A stretch of 64,000 nucleotides of DNA from JBBRVW01 sp963784645 (GTDB lineage: Bacteria; Actinomycetota; Actinomycetes; JACCUZ01): the NCBI GenBank assembly GCA_963784645.1, contig CAWARY010000005.1, positions 702,240 to 766,239 on the forward strand. The letters are read 5' to 3'. The first letter of the stretch is position 1. The number at the start of each line of letters is the position of its first letter. Shown here in pieces: positions 52,075-60,779 of this stretch. The translations under genes and the position numbers were made by a program. The notes under the pieces are model-generated. The model had not been told where the DNA came from. It saw only the letters and a list, made by a program, of their open reading frames with translations, and did no database searches.

Positions 52075-52683
52075 ATGCGACGCACACTCGTGACCGGCGG
52101 GATGCTGGCTGTCTTCGCCGCCCTGCTCGCGCAGTTCGGCGGGGCCCTCGGCCTGGAGGAGATCCGCTCCGCACTGCTCGGCGCTGCCCTCGGCGCCGTC
52201 CTCGGCCTGGTGCCCGGCCGTGACATCCCGCTGGCCCGCGCCGCCGGTTTCCTCGTCGGCTTCGTCCTGGGCCTGGTCGGCTACGCCCTCCGCGCCGGCC
52301 TGCTGCCCGACACCGGGGGAGGCCGCGCGCTGGCGGCCTTCCTGGTCATCGTCCTGCTGACCGGAGCCTGCGCAGCCACCCTGGGATGGCTGCCGCTCTG
52401 GTCGGGCCTGCTCGGCGTCGCCGCGATCGCCGGCGCCTACGAGTACGCGTTCGGCATCGACCCGACCGCGTTCACCAGCCAGGCGGTCACCGCGGCAACC
52501 ACGGTGCTGCTCGCCGCCGCAGTCGGCTTCCTGGTGGGGGCGGTCGGCGCCGCCTTCGCCGGCGACGAGGACGAGGCCGAGGTGCACCGCCGCTCGCCAC
52601 GCGGCTCGCTCGGCGGCAACCGGAGCGAGAAGACCGGCGACAACGCCGGCGTGCAGATCCTCGACAAGCCTGCGGAGGCCTGA
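52075..52683 (+). CDS. Multi-spanning membrane protein of unknown function
   Basis: A 202-aa protein with about six hydrophobic segments between residues 5 and 165 (for example LVTGGMLAVFAALLAQFGG, AAGFLVGFVLGLVGYALRAG and FLVIVLLTGACAATLGWLPL). A soluble, charged C-terminal tail of about 40 aa follows (GDEDEAEVHRRSPRG ... KPAEA). GAAGG precedes the ATG. Its place between a secreted hydrolase and a large heptad-repeat surface protein, with almost no gaps, implies joint function, perhaps export or anchoring of the partner. I do not recognise the family with certainty. Confidence 0.7.
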   Translation: MRRTLVTGGMLAVFAALLAQFGGALGLEEIRSALLGAALGAVLGLVPGRDIPLARAAGFLVGFVLGLVGYALRAGLLPDTGGGRALAAFLVIVLLTGACAATLGWLPLWSGLLGVAAIAGAYEYAFGIDPTAFTSQAVTAATTVLLAAAVGFLVGAVGAAFAGDEDEAEVHRRSPRGSLGGNRSEKTGDNAGVQILDKPAEA

Positions 52684-52686
52684 ACC

Positions 52687-55521
52687 ATGACCTCGACCAC
52701 CCCGACCGCCGGAGCATCCCGGCGCCGGAAGCAGGTGCTCGGCGGAGCCGCGCTCGCGTCCGCCGCCGTGCTCGCCCTCGCCGGGCCGATCACTGCAGCG
52801 CTGGCCGCGTCCGACGGAGCGCCGAAGGTCCAGACCTCGGAGACCGTCAAGGCGTCGCTGAAGTCCGACGGCTCCCTGGACAAGGGCAAGACCTACCTGT
52901 TCTCGCAGATCGAGGCCACCGGCAACGGCAAGGTCTCTCTCGAGGACCCGACCTCCACCTCCGGCTTGCGCAACCTCGACGGCTGGGGCGGGCCGAGCAC
53001 CAAGGACGGCAAGGCGAGCTACGACTTCACCGTTGACGGCGAGAAGCGCTTCCGCACGGTCGCGAAGTTCACCAAGGAGCTGCCGGTCACCGTCGAGATC
53101 GACTACACCCTCGACGGCGAGCAGATCGACGCCAAGGACCTGGCCGGCAAGAGCGGCAAGCTCGAGGTCTCCTACACGGTCACGAACACCACGGCCGAGC
53201 CGACCGAGCTGACCTACCCCGACGGGCACGGCAAGGACGTCACCGAGACTGTCGACGTCGTCACGCCGTACGTCGGCCAGCTCGCGCTCGACCTGCCCGA
53301 CTCGTTCCGGAACATCGCCTCGACCGACGACCGGGCGGACCAGGCCGGCGACGGCCACGGTGGCCGCATCGTCACCTGGACCATGGTGCTCTTCGAGCCG
53401 ATCGGCCAGGTCGAGCAGAAGTTCGGCTACAGCGCGGACGTCGACGACGCCGCGATCCCGGCCGGCCACATGCAGATCGTGCCGGTGTCGCCGCAGAACC
53501 ATCCCGAGCTGAAGTTCGGCCAGGACGGCTTCGCCTCCGGTGCGCAGACCGGCCGCACCCTCACCGACGGTGCCACCCAGATCGACAGCAACCTGCTCAA
53601 GCTCCGCGACGGAGCGGCCACGCTGCTCGACGGCCTGACCCAGCTGCAGGCGGGTGCGAGCCAGCTGTCCGCCGGCCTGGCCGACGGCGTGCCGGCGGCC
53701 ATCGACGGCGGTCGCCAGCTGGCGAAGGGCGCCCAGGACGCCGCAGCCGGCGGCGAGAAGGTCGCCGACGGTGCGAAGCAGGTCGCGGCCGGGAACAAGC
53801 AGCTCGCCGACGGGCTCGGAGCCCTCGCCGACGGCGCGGGTCAGCTGCAGGCCGGTGCCACCAAGCTGTCGGCCGGTGCCGACCAGCTCTCGACCGGCTT
53901 CCAGGACCCGGAGTCCGACTCCGACCTGATCGACGGCAGCCAGGCGCTCGCCGGTGCCCTCGGCCTCATCAGCGACGGCCTGGCCCAGCTCAACAGCTCG
54001 TCGTCCGGCCTCCCGGCCGCGAAGGCCGGCCTGGTCGCGCTGAAGTCGGCCGTGGACTCCAGCCTGATCCCGAAGATCGGCACCCTGGCGAGCACCTGCC
54101 CGTCGAACCCGGCGCAGCAGACCCTGATCGGCTGCATGCAGGCGATCGTCGCCGGCGTGACGCAGCTGGGCACCAGCCACAGCCAGAACCCGGCACAGGC
54201 CGGGCTCCCGTCGATCCAGGACGCCGTGGGCCTCATCCTCAACGGCATCAACAAGAACCCGAGTGACGGGCCCGCCGGGGACCCCGGGTTCCGGCGTGGT
54301 CTCGATCTGCTCAAGCTGAACTACGACGCCGCGCTTGCTCCCGGCGGCGCGGTGGACCAGCTCTACACGGCGATCTCGACCTCGCAGGACCCGGGCGCGC
54401 CACCCACTCCATCGTGTCTCGCCGCGTGTCAGCAGACCGCGAGCATCACGATCAGGGGGATACCGATCGAGCCCCCTGGCGGGAAGTCGCTCAAGACCCA
54501 GATCACGGAAGCCCGCACCGCCGTCGTCCAGCTCCTGGCGGCACTCGGCAATGCGTCGGACGCCCCCACGGGCAATCCGGCGACGACGACGCTGACCGGA
54601 GCTCTGAACGGGGTCAATGGGGGCCTCGGTTCGGCGATTACCTCGATCACGCAGGCGGGCGGCCTCCTCGCTGGTGTCACCGGCATCCGCGACGGGCTGG
54701 TCCAGGTCCGCGGCGGCCTGACCAACGCCGACGCCAACGGCGGCACCAGCAACCCGGTCTGCAACCCGGCTGCGGCGCTCGGCACGGCGGGGTACTGCGG
54801 TCTCACCGAGGGGCTGGCCCAACTGGTGTCCGGCGTGACCACCGCCGTGGGCGGCCTGGGGCAGCTCGCTCCGGGCGCGGCCGCGGCGAACGTCGGCGCG
54901 GGTGACCTGGCCTACGGCATCGCGAAGGCCGGTGACGGTGCCGCGCAGCTCGCCGCCGGCGCTGGTCAGCTGTCCGCCGGTCTGGACGAGGTCGCCGTCA
55001 AGGTGCCGGACGCGGTGTCCGGCGCGCAGGCCCTGGCCAAGGGCTCGTCGGCGCTGGCCGACGGCTCGGCCGAGCTGGCGGCCGGCCTCACCGGCAAGCT
55101 CGCCCCGGGAGCCAACCAGCTCTCGGACGGGCTGGCCGGCCTGCAGGCCGCGGCCGACGGCTCGGTGCAGATCTCCGACGGCCTCACCCAGGCCAAGGAC
55201 GGCGACAAGCAGATCGTCGACGGCGCCGGCCGGCTCCAGTCCGAGGGCACGTCCAAGCTGGTCACGGCCGGCGAGGACGCGGCCAAGAACTACGGCCACG
55301 AGTACGCCGTGATGCAGGCGCTGAACGTCAAGGGGCTCGAGAACGCCATGCCGTACGGCGCGCCCGAGGGGTCCACGGACAACCGCGGTGCGTACGACAT
55401 CACGATCCAGCCGGTCGGGCACGAGAGCGGGATGGGCAGCACGGGCCGCGGCCTGGTCGGGCTCGTCGTCCTCGGGCTCGGGGCGGCGGGCGCGACCCTG
55501 ATCCGGGGCCGCTTCGCCTGA
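52687..55521 (+). CDS. Large surface protein with XXXLXXG heptad repeats (YhgE/Pip-like)
   Basis: A 944-aa protein. The N-terminal signal/anchor helix (about 18-42) is followed by a beta-rich domain (50-285, PVTVEIDYTLDGEQIDAKDL). Long stretches of seven-residue repeats (about 290-410 and 715-860) follow the pattern x-x-L-x-x-G-(A/L), for example LLDGLTQLQAGASQLSAGL. A C-terminal membrane helix ends the protein (GLVGLVVLGLGAAGATL). Such repeats occur in YhgE/phage infection protein relatives and in actinobacterial ESX- or export-associated surface proteins. Three Cys pairs (near 468/482, 576/580 and 692/704) break the repeats, perhaps as disulfide loops. It lies directly behind the TM protein (3-base gap) and before a strong terminator. 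Confidence 0.8.
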   Translation: MTSTTPTAGASRRRKQVLGGAALASAAVLALAGPITAALAASDGAPKVQTSETVKASLKSDGSLDKGKTYLFSQIEATGNGKVSLEDPTSTSGLRNLDGWGGPSTKDGKASYDFTVDGEKRFRTVAKFTKELPVTVEIDYTLDGEQIDAKDLAGKSGKLEVSYTVTNTTAEPTELTYPDGHGKDVTETVDVVTPYVGQLALDLPDSFRNIASTDDRADQAGDGHGGRIVTWTMVLFEPIGQVEQKFGYSADVDDAAIPAGHMQIVPVSPQNHPELKFGQDGFASGAQTGRTLTDGATQIDSNLLKLRDGAATLLDGLTQLQAGASQLSAGLADGVPAAIDGGRQLAKGAQDAAAGGEKVADGAKQVAAGNKQLADGLGALADGAGQLQAGATKLSAGADQLSTGFQDPESDSDLIDGSQALAGALGLISDGLAQLNSSSSGLPAAKAGLVALKSAVDSSLIPKIGTLASTCPSNPAQQTLIGCMQAIVAGVTQLGTSHSQNPAQAGLPSIQDAVGLILNGINKNPSDGPAGDPGFRRGLDLLKLNYDAALAPGGAVDQLYTAISTSQDPGAPPTPSCLAACQQTASITIRGIPIEPPGGKSLKTQITEARTAVVQLLAALGNASDAPTGNPATTTLTGALNGVNGGLGSAITSITQAGGLLAGVTGIRDGLVQVRGGLTNADANGGTSNPVCNPAAALGTAGYCGLTEGLAQLVSGVTTAVGGLGQLAPGAAAANVGAGDLAYGIAKAGDGAAQLAAGAGQLSAGLDEVAVKVPDAVSGAQALAKGSSALADGSAELAAGLTGKLAPGANQLSDGLAGLQAAADGSVQISDGLTQAKDGDKQIVDGAGRLQSEGTSKLVTAGEDAAKNYGHEYAVMQALNVKGLENAMPYGAPEGSTDNRGAYDITIQPVGHESGMGSTGRGLVGLVVLGLGAAGATLIRGRFA

Positions 55522-55542
55522 GCGATCGCGACATCGATGCCG

Positions 55543-55576
55543 GAGGCCCGGCACCCCGTGCGGGGTGCCGGGCCTC
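55543..55576 (+). terminator. Terminator of the three-gene surface operon
   Basis: GAGGCCCGGCACCCC-GTGC-GGGGTGCCGGGCCTC: a 15-bp perfect stem 21 bases past the stop codon. Confidence 0.9.
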
Positions 55577-55640
55577 GGTCGGCCCGGCCGCGTGATCGCC
55601 CGTGGTCAAGGTCCGGCCGGTCCGGGTCGACGACCTCACG

Positions 55641-56195
55641 GTGACTCCGTCAGGCGAGCGCCGCCGCCTCGGCCTGGCCGCTGTGGCGCTTCCCGCGGCC
55701 CTGGCCCTCACCGGCTGTGCCGGCGGGCCGGCTGCCGTCGCCGACCAGCCGGCGCGCCCGGCACACCCGCGCGCCGCAGCGGCGACGGCCTCGCCGGCCG
55801 GCCCGGCGCCGGCGAGCGCCACTCTTCCGGCGCCCTGCTCGCTGGTCGACGCCTCGGACGTCAGCCTCTACGTCGCGTTGTCGTCCTGGGAGGTCACCTC
55901 GACCGAGCAGGACGGCCGGTCGGTCTGTCGGTTCACGACCGACGGGTTCACCGTGACCACCGTGACGATGCGGCTCGCCGACCCCGCGGACCCGCCTGCC
56001 GGGCTCTGCCTTCCGCCGGGGTCGACCGCCACCCGACCCGCGAAGGACCTGCTCTGCGGCTACACCGGGCCGGGTGCCGACACGTCGACCTCGGTGGCCG
56101 CCGGCTCCGAGATCGCGGTGGGCGTCCGGGTCGCCGGGCCGGGCGCGGCCGGGCACGCCGCCGTGCTCGCGCAGCACGCGCTGACGCACCTCTGA
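55641..56195 (+). CDS. Lipoprotein of unknown function (DUF3558-like pattern)
   Basis: A 184-aa lipoprotein. After a short basic start, ALPAALALTGC gives the lipobox, then an Ala/Pro-rich spacer and an exported domain with PCSLVDASDVSLYVALSSWEV, SVCRFTTDGF and DLLCGYTGPGAD. The Cys pattern and 'PC-LVDxxDV ... C-x-(F/W)' resemble DUF3558 proteins of actinobacteria, but this is not confirmed. The GTG at 55641 gives a normal signal length; the open frame begins at 55602. It ends 12 bases before the convergent methyltransferase gene. Confidence 0.65.
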   Translation: MTPSGERRRLGLAAVALPAALALTGCAGGPAAVADQPARPAHPRAAAATASPAGPAPASATLPAPCSLVDASDVSLYVALSSWEVTSTEQDGRSVCRFTTDGFTVTTVTMRLADPADPPAGLCLPPGSTATRPAKDLLCGYTGPGADTSTSVAAGSEIAVGVRVAGPGAAGHAAVLAQHALTHL

Positions 56196-56207
56196 CCGCC
56201 GGCACGT

Positions 56208-57017
56208 TCAGTCGCGGGCGCAGACGAAGATCGCGGTCCCGGGCAGCAGCTCGCCCCGCAGCGGGCTCCACCCGCCCCAGGTGCTGGTGTTCTCCGCCGG
56301 CCACTCGGGCTCGACCAGGTCGACCAGGCGCAGCCCGGCCGCGGTGATCTCGCGGACCCGGTCGCCGAGCGTGCGGTGGTGCTCGACGTAGCTGGCGGTC
56401 CCGTCCGCGTCCTGCTCGACGTACGGCGTGCGGTCGAAGTAGGACGACGTGGCGACCAGGCCCGCCTCGGTGGGGTCGTCCAGGAACGCCCAGCGCACCG
56501 GGTGGCTCACCGAGAACACCCAGCGGCCGCCGGGCCGCAGCACCCGGGCGACCTCGCGCATGACGGCCGCCGAGTCGTCGACGAACGGCACCCCGCCGTA
56601 CGCCGAGCAGGCCAGGTCGAAGGACCCGTCCGCGAACGGCAGCGCGGCGGCGTCGGCCTGCACCAGCGGGACGGGTCGGTCGCTCTCGGCGCCGATCCGG
56701 GCCGCCTCCCTGAGCATCCCGGCGCTGACGTCCAGCGCGACCGGCGCCGCCCCGCGCGCGAGCAGCCAGCGGGAGCACTGGGCGGCACCGGCGCCCACCT
56801 CGAGGACCCGGCGTCCGGCCACGTCACCGAGCAGGCCGGCGTCCGCCTCGCGCAGGCCCTCGGGCCCCCAGACGAAGTCGGCGGCGCCGAGGAAGTCGCC
56901 GTGCGCCGCGAGGTAGTCGGTCGCCTCGCGGTCCCACCAGCCGCGCTGGGCAGCGGTGGACTCCCGCTGGTCGACCGGGCGCCGCGCCACCCCGGACAGG
57001 GATTCGTCGTCGGCCAC
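56208..57017 (-). CDS. Class I SAM-dependent methyltransferase
   Basis: A 269-aa Rossmann-fold methyltransferase. Motif I is VLEVGAGAAQCSRWL, followed by APVALDVSAGML (acidic residue after strand 2), LVQADAAALPFADGSFDLAC (motif II/III) and EVARVLRPGGRWVFSVSHP (motif post-II). The later half (HHRTLGDRVREITAAGLRLVDLVEP) is the usual extension of the Methyltransf_11 group. Target unknown. ATG at 57017 (MADDESLSG). It is convergent with the lipoprotein gene and divergent from the small basic protein. Confidence 0.88.
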   Translation of the reverse strand: MADDESLSGVARRPVDQRESTAAQRGWWDREATDYLAAHGDFLGAADFVWGPEGLREADAGLLGDVAGRRVLEVGAGAAQCSRWLLARGAAPVALDVSAGMLREAARIGAESDRPVPLVQADAAALPFADGSFDLACSAYGGVPFVDDSAAVMREVARVLRPGGRWVFSVSHPVRWAFLDDPTEAGLVATSSYFDRTPYVEQDADGTASYVEHHRTLGDRVREITAAGLRLVDLVEPEWPAENTSTWGGWSPLRGELLPGTAIFVCARD

Positions 57018-57129
57018 GGTCCGAAGCCTCTCAGCCGGGCCGGTCGGCCCCGCACCCGCGCGGCGGCGAGTACCGTCGAGCTACACCCCCCTCGGCGCAC
57101 GCCGCGTCCTGGCTGGTGGGGAGCTCCAC

Positions 57130-57255
57130 ATGGCAGACAAGTCCCCCCGACAGACCAGCAGCAAGAAGTCCGGCAAGAGCCTGAAGGAGAAGCGGCTCGA
57201 GAAGAAGGCCAAGAAGGACGGCGGCGACGGCGGCATCCACGTCCCCCAGCGCTGA
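57130..57255 (+). CDS. Small highly basic conserved protein
   Basis: A 41-aa protein, MADKSPRQTSSKKSGKSLK then a run of Lys/Arg/Glu residues and the ending GGDGGIHVPQR. GGGGAG lies nine bases before the ATG. Similar Lys-rich 40-45-aa proteins of unknown role are widespread in actinobacteria. The composition suggests contact with RNA or ribosomes, but that is inference. It is much shorter than the surrounding open frame and is taken as real because of the ribosome site and the familiar sequence. Confidence 0.6.
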   Translation: MADKSPRQTSSKKSGKSLKEKRLEKKAKKDGGDGGIHVPQR

Positions 57256-57337
57256 CCCCGCCCGGCTGGCGGCGATCCGCCTGACAGGTCGCGCCGGCGC
57301 GACCTAGGCTCGTCCGCGGCAGGTCGTCCGCGGAGGG

Positions 57338-58690
57338 ATGGGGCACGGGGTGGGTGAGGTCGGGTTGGCCATGGGCGTTGCCCTGGCCGCGGTCCTCGCC
57401 GTGTCCGGTGCCGCCAAGCTGCTCGACCGCGCCGGGACCCGGGAGGCCGTCGCCGGCTTCGGCGTGCCCACCGGGTTGGTAGCCCCGGTCGCCGCGGTTC
57501 TCGCGCCGGCCGAGCTCGTCACGGCCCTGCTGCTGGTCCTCCCGCCGACGCGCTCGGCCGGCCTGGTCCTCGCCGCGCTGCTGCTGCTCGCGTTCACCGT
57601 CGTCGTGGTGCTCGCCCTGCGCGCCGGCCGCCGCCCGGAGTGCCACTGCTTCGGGCGGATCGGCGGGGCGGACGTGAGCGGCCGCACCGTCGTGCGCAAC
57701 CTCGTGCTGCTCGCGGTCGCCGCCGTCGGGATCGCCGGGGTCTCCGCCTCGGACGACGTCGACGGCGGTCGGCTGGCCGGAGCGGTGGTGGCCGGCCTCG
57801 TGCTGGCTGCCGCGGTGCTCGCGGCCGAGGGGGTGGCCGGTGCGCGGGCGAGGGCCAGGCGCGCGGTCGACGACGAGGCCGCCTTCGAGCAGGTGGTCGA
57901 GCGGGTGGCGGTGCCCGGCTTCGAGCTGGAGGCACTCTCCGGTGGTCGCACCAGCCTCGACGACCTGCTGGCACCGGGGCTCCCGGTGCTGCTGGTCACG
58001 CTGAGCCCGGGCTGCGGCCCGTGCAAGCGGCTCCGGCCCGACGTCGCCCGCTGGGCCGAGCTGTTCGCCGCGAAGGTGACCGTGGTGGCCCTGGCGACCG
58101 GGACACGCGAGGCGAACCTCGCGTCCTACGCCGAGTACCCGGCGCTGACCGTCCTGGTGGACGAGCCGGGGACGGTGCGCGAGGCGCTGGGGGTCAGCGG
58201 GACCCCCTCGGCGGTGGTGGTCGGACCTGACGGCCGCACCGACAGCCGGGTCGCCAGCGGGGAGCCGCTGGTCCGGCGCCTGCTGGTGGCCACGGTCACG
58301 GGGACGGACGCCGACCTCGGCGCTGCCGACCTCGACACCGACGGTGACGGCGTCCCGGCGGCTGAGCTCGACCTCGACGCCGTGGTGACCGCCCCGGGCG
58401 ACGGTCCAGCGGCACGAGCTGGGGGAGTCCCTGGTGCTGCTCGACCCGGCGACCGGCGCGACCGTCGCCCTGGACCAGACCGGCTCGGTGGTGTGGTCGG
58501 TGCTCGACGGCACCGGCCCGCTGCAGCGAGATCGTCGACGACGTCGCGGACGTCTACGGTGCCCCCGTCGAGGTGGTCGGCCCGGACCTGCTGCGCTTCG
58601 TGCGCACGGTCGGCGCGGCCGGCCTGCTCGCGGGCGTGCTGGCGGGGCCCGCACCAGCGGACGACCCGAAGCCGGTCAGCGCCGCGCTGA
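57338..58690 (+). CDS. MauE/DoxX-type redox membrane protein fused to a thioredoxin-like domain; C-terminus out of frame
   Basis: Residues about 8-175 form a MauE-type four-helix membrane domain (VLAVSGAAKLLDRAGTREAVAGFGVP, the ECHCFGRIGGADVSGRT loop with CxC, and later helices). Residues about 185-335 form a thioredoxin-like domain with VTLSPGCGPCKRLRPDVARW (active Cys pair GCGPC) and ALGVSGTPSAVVVGPDG (cis-Pro loop). MauE proteins serve disulfide formation during methylamine dehydrogenase maturation. After about base 58395 the frame becomes Arg-rich nonsense, while the homologous sequence continues in the next frame as a PqqD-like domain. The intact protein was probably a MauE-thioredoxin-PqqD fusion of about 450 aa. 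Confidence 0.75.
   Translation: MGHGVGEVGLAMGVALAAVLAVSGAAKLLDRAGTREAVAGFGVPTGLVAPVAAVLAPAELVTALLLVLPPTRSAGLVLAALLLLAFTVVVVLALRAGRRPECHCFGRIGGADVSGRTVVRNLVLLAVAAVGIAGVSASDDVDGGRLAGAVVAGLVLAAAVLAAEGVAGARARARRAVDDEAAFEQVVERVAVPGFELEALSGGRTSLDDLLAPGLPVLLVTLSPGCGPCKRLRPDVARWAELFAAKVTVVALATGTREANLASYAEYPALTVLVDEPGTVREALGVSGTPSAVVVGPDGRTDSRVASGEPLVRRLLVATVTGTDADLGAADLDTDGDGVPAAELDLDAVVTAPGDGPAARAGGVPGAARPGDRRDRRPGPDRLGGVVGARRHRPAAARSSTTSRTSTVPPSRWSARTCCASCARSARPACSRACWRGPHQRTTRSRSAPR
58400..58660 (+). pseudogene. PqqD-like domain split by two single-base frameshifts
   Basis: In one frame (58400-58522) the DNA reads ELGESLVLLDPATGATVAL, then DQTGSVVWSVLDGTGPL. In the next frame (from 58527) it reads EIVDDVADVYGAPVEVVG, then PDLLRFVRTVGAAGLLAGVL. 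Together these match the PqqD/peptide-chaperone fold (VLLD..TG....L...G..VW.LLDG ... EIVD.LA..Y ... V..D...FL..L...GLL). No start codon follows the TGA at 58385-58387 in the first frame, so the domain most likely belonged to the preceding MauE-thioredoxin gene. Each shift is one extra base, near 58390-58410 and in CTGCAGCGAG near 58525. Confidence 0.65.
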
Positions 58691-58720
58691 CGGGAGCGTC
58701 ACCGCTGGGTGGGACCCGCG

Positions 58721-58750
58721 TTGACCGCCGATCACGCCTGGACGTAGGCT
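58721..58750 (+). promoter_or_regulatory. Promoter of rpsA
   Basis: TTGACC (58721-58726), an 18-base spacer, then TAGGCT (58745-58750). Transcription should start near 58757, leaving a leader of about 180 bases before rpsA, long enough for leader control as known for S1 genes. Confidence 0.65.
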
Positions 58751-58939
58751 GGCCGGTGCGCTGTGGGCCTGCGCGACCTCAAACGGAGCAGGCCACGCTC
58801 GGTGAGTCGAACTTCCCAGCCCTCCGACGGGACACCGTCACGAGCGGCCCCAGGGTCCCGGCACGTCGAAACGGGCCCTCGGTGCACCACCGACATCTGT
58901 CCCCGACGACATCTGTCCACCCCACGGAGCACCTTCTAC

Positions 58940-60448
58940 ATGACGGCAAGCAGCATCGAAGCACCGGTGAGCACCACCCCGAACGTCGCGATCAACGACA
59001 TCGGTGACGAGGAGGCCTTCCTCGCAGCCATCGACGAGACGATCAAGTACTTCAACGACGGCGACATCGTCGAGGGTGTGATCGTCAAGGTCGACCGCGA
59101 CGAGGTCCTGCTCGACATCGGGTACAAGACCGAGGGCGTCATCCCGTCCCGCGAGCTCTCGATCAAGCACGACGTCGACCCGTCCGAGGTCGTCAGCGTC
59201 GGCGACGAGATCGAGGCCCTGGTCCTCCAGAAGGAGGACAAGGAGGGTCGTCTGATCCTGTCCAAGAAGCGCGCCCAGTACGAGCGCGCCTGGGGCACGA
59301 TCGAGAAGATCAAGGAAGAGGACGGGATCGTCACCGGCACCGTCATCGAGGTGGTCAAGGGTGGCCTGATCCTCGACATCGGCCTGCGCGGCTTCCTCCC
59401 CGCCTCCCTCGTGGAGATGCGCCGGGTCCGCGACCTCCAGCCGTACGTCGGCAAGGAGCTCGAGGCCAAGATCATCGAGCTGGACAAGAACCGCAACAAC
59501 GTGGTCCTGTCCCGCCGGGCGTGGCTCGAGCAGACCCAGTCCGAGGTGCGCTCGACGTTCCTGCAGACCCTGCAGAAGGGTCAGGTCCGCTCCGGCGTGG
59601 TCTCCTCGATCGTCAACTTCGGTGCGTTCGTCGACCTCGGTGGCGTCGACGGCCTGGTGCACGTCTCCGAGCTGTCCTGGAAGCACATCGACCACCCCTC
59701 CGAGGTCGTCGAGGTCGGCCAGGAGGTCACCGTCGAGGTGCTCGACGTCGACATGGACCGCGAGCGGGTCTCGCTGTCGCTCAAGGCGACGCAGGAGGAC
59801 CCCTGGCAGCAGTTCGCCCGCACCCACCAGATCGGGCAGGTCGTGCCCGGCAAGGTCACCAAGCTGGTGCCGTTCGGTGCGTTCGTCCGCGTCGACGAGG
59901 GCATCGAGGGCCTGGTCCACATCTCCGAGCTGGCCGAGCGCCACGTCGAGATCCCGGAGCAGGTCGTCCAGGTCAACGACGAGATCTTCGTCAAGGTCAT
60001 CGACATCGACCTCGAGCGTCGCCGCATCTCGCTGAGCCTCAAGCAGGCCAACGAGGGCGTCGCGCCGTCCGAGGGCGACGACAGCGCGTTCGACCCGACG
60101 CTCTACGGCATGTCGGCGTCCTACGACGAGTCCGGCAACTACCAGTACCCGGACGGCTTCGACCCGGAGACCAACGAGTGGCTCCCGGGGCACGAGGAGC
60201 AGCAGGCCGAGTGGGAGCGCCAGTACGCCGTGGCGCGGGTCCGCTACGAGGCGCACATGAAGCAGGTCACCGAGGCCGCCAAGGCCGAGGCCGAGGCCGG
60301 CGCCGAGACGGGCAACGCCTCGTCGTACTCCTCCGAGGCCACCCCGGCGGCCGCCACGGAGACCGAGGACGCCCCGCCCAGCGGTGGCGGCACGCTCGCC
60401 TCCGACGAGGCCCTCGCCGCGCTGCGCGAGAAGCTCACCGGCGGCTGA
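58940..60448 (+). CDS. rpsA: 30S ribosomal protein S1
   Basis: A 502-aa protein that binds mRNA on the 30S subunit. Four S1 RNA-binding repeats are visible (about 35-105, 123-188, 209-277 and 294-363), the third and fourth being the best conserved (SGVVSSIVNFGAFVDLGGVD and GKVTKLVPFGAFVRVDEGIE). The acidic Ala/Glu-rich C-terminal region has DPTLYGMSASYDESGNYQYP, a feature of actinobacterial S1 (four domains rather than six). The ATG at 58940 is used because the family starts there; the frame is open upstream. The gene is intact, while genes on both sides carry indels. Confidence 0.97.
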   Translation: MTASSIEAPVSTTPNVAINDIGDEEAFLAAIDETIKYFNDGDIVEGVIVKVDRDEVLLDIGYKTEGVIPSRELSIKHDVDPSEVVSVGDEIEALVLQKEDKEGRLILSKKRAQYERAWGTIEKIKEEDGIVTGTVIEVVKGGLILDIGLRGFLPASLVEMRRVRDLQPYVGKELEAKIIELDKNRNNVVLSRRAWLEQTQSEVRSTFLQTLQKGQVRSGVVSSIVNFGAFVDLGGVDGLVHVSELSWKHIDHPSEVVEVGQEVTVEVLDVDMDRERVSLSLKATQEDPWQQFARTHQIGQVVPGKVTKLVPFGAFVRVDEGIEGLVHISELAERHVEIPEQVVQVNDEIFVKVIDIDLERRRISLSLKQANEGVAPSEGDDSAFDPTLYGMSASYDESGNYQYPDGFDPETNEWLPGHEEQQAEWERQYAVARVRYEAHMKQVTEAAKAEAEAGAETGNASSYSSEATPAAATETEDAPPSGGGTLASDEALAALREKLTGG

Positions 60449-60470
60449 TCACCCGCCGCTCCACCGACGA

Positions 60471-60497
60471 GGCCCGCACCGGATCCCGGTGCGGGCC
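60471..60497 (+). terminator. Terminator after rpsA
   Basis: GGCCCGCACCGG-ATC-CCGGTGCGGGCC: a 12-bp perfect stem with a 3-base loop, 22 bases past the stop codon. Confidence 0.88.
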
Positions 60498-60779
60498 GTC
60501 CGGCGTTCGGCGGCGTCGTGTCCGGCTGGAACGAGCATCTGGTCTGCTACCCTGGATCGCGCCGAGTAGGGTGCCGCAACAGTGTGGAGGGTGCGCGGAT
60601 GGTGAACGTGGCAGGTTGGGCTCCGACGGGCCATCAGGCCTAGCGATTCGCGCGTGCTGTGGGGCCGGCACATCACGCGACTATGCTGATGTATCAACGG
60701 CTGTCGGACATCGATCTCAAACCGTGCCGAGGGCGCCCGGCACGCTCTCCATGGCAGTCACTCGACGAACGTGTGCGCC

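Noticed and set aside
50611..55554. A 1647-aa minus-strand open frame opposite the surface operon
   Set aside because: It is a shadow of the heptad-repeat gene, hydrolase and membrane protein. Its repeats mirror the heptads, and it has no ribosome site.
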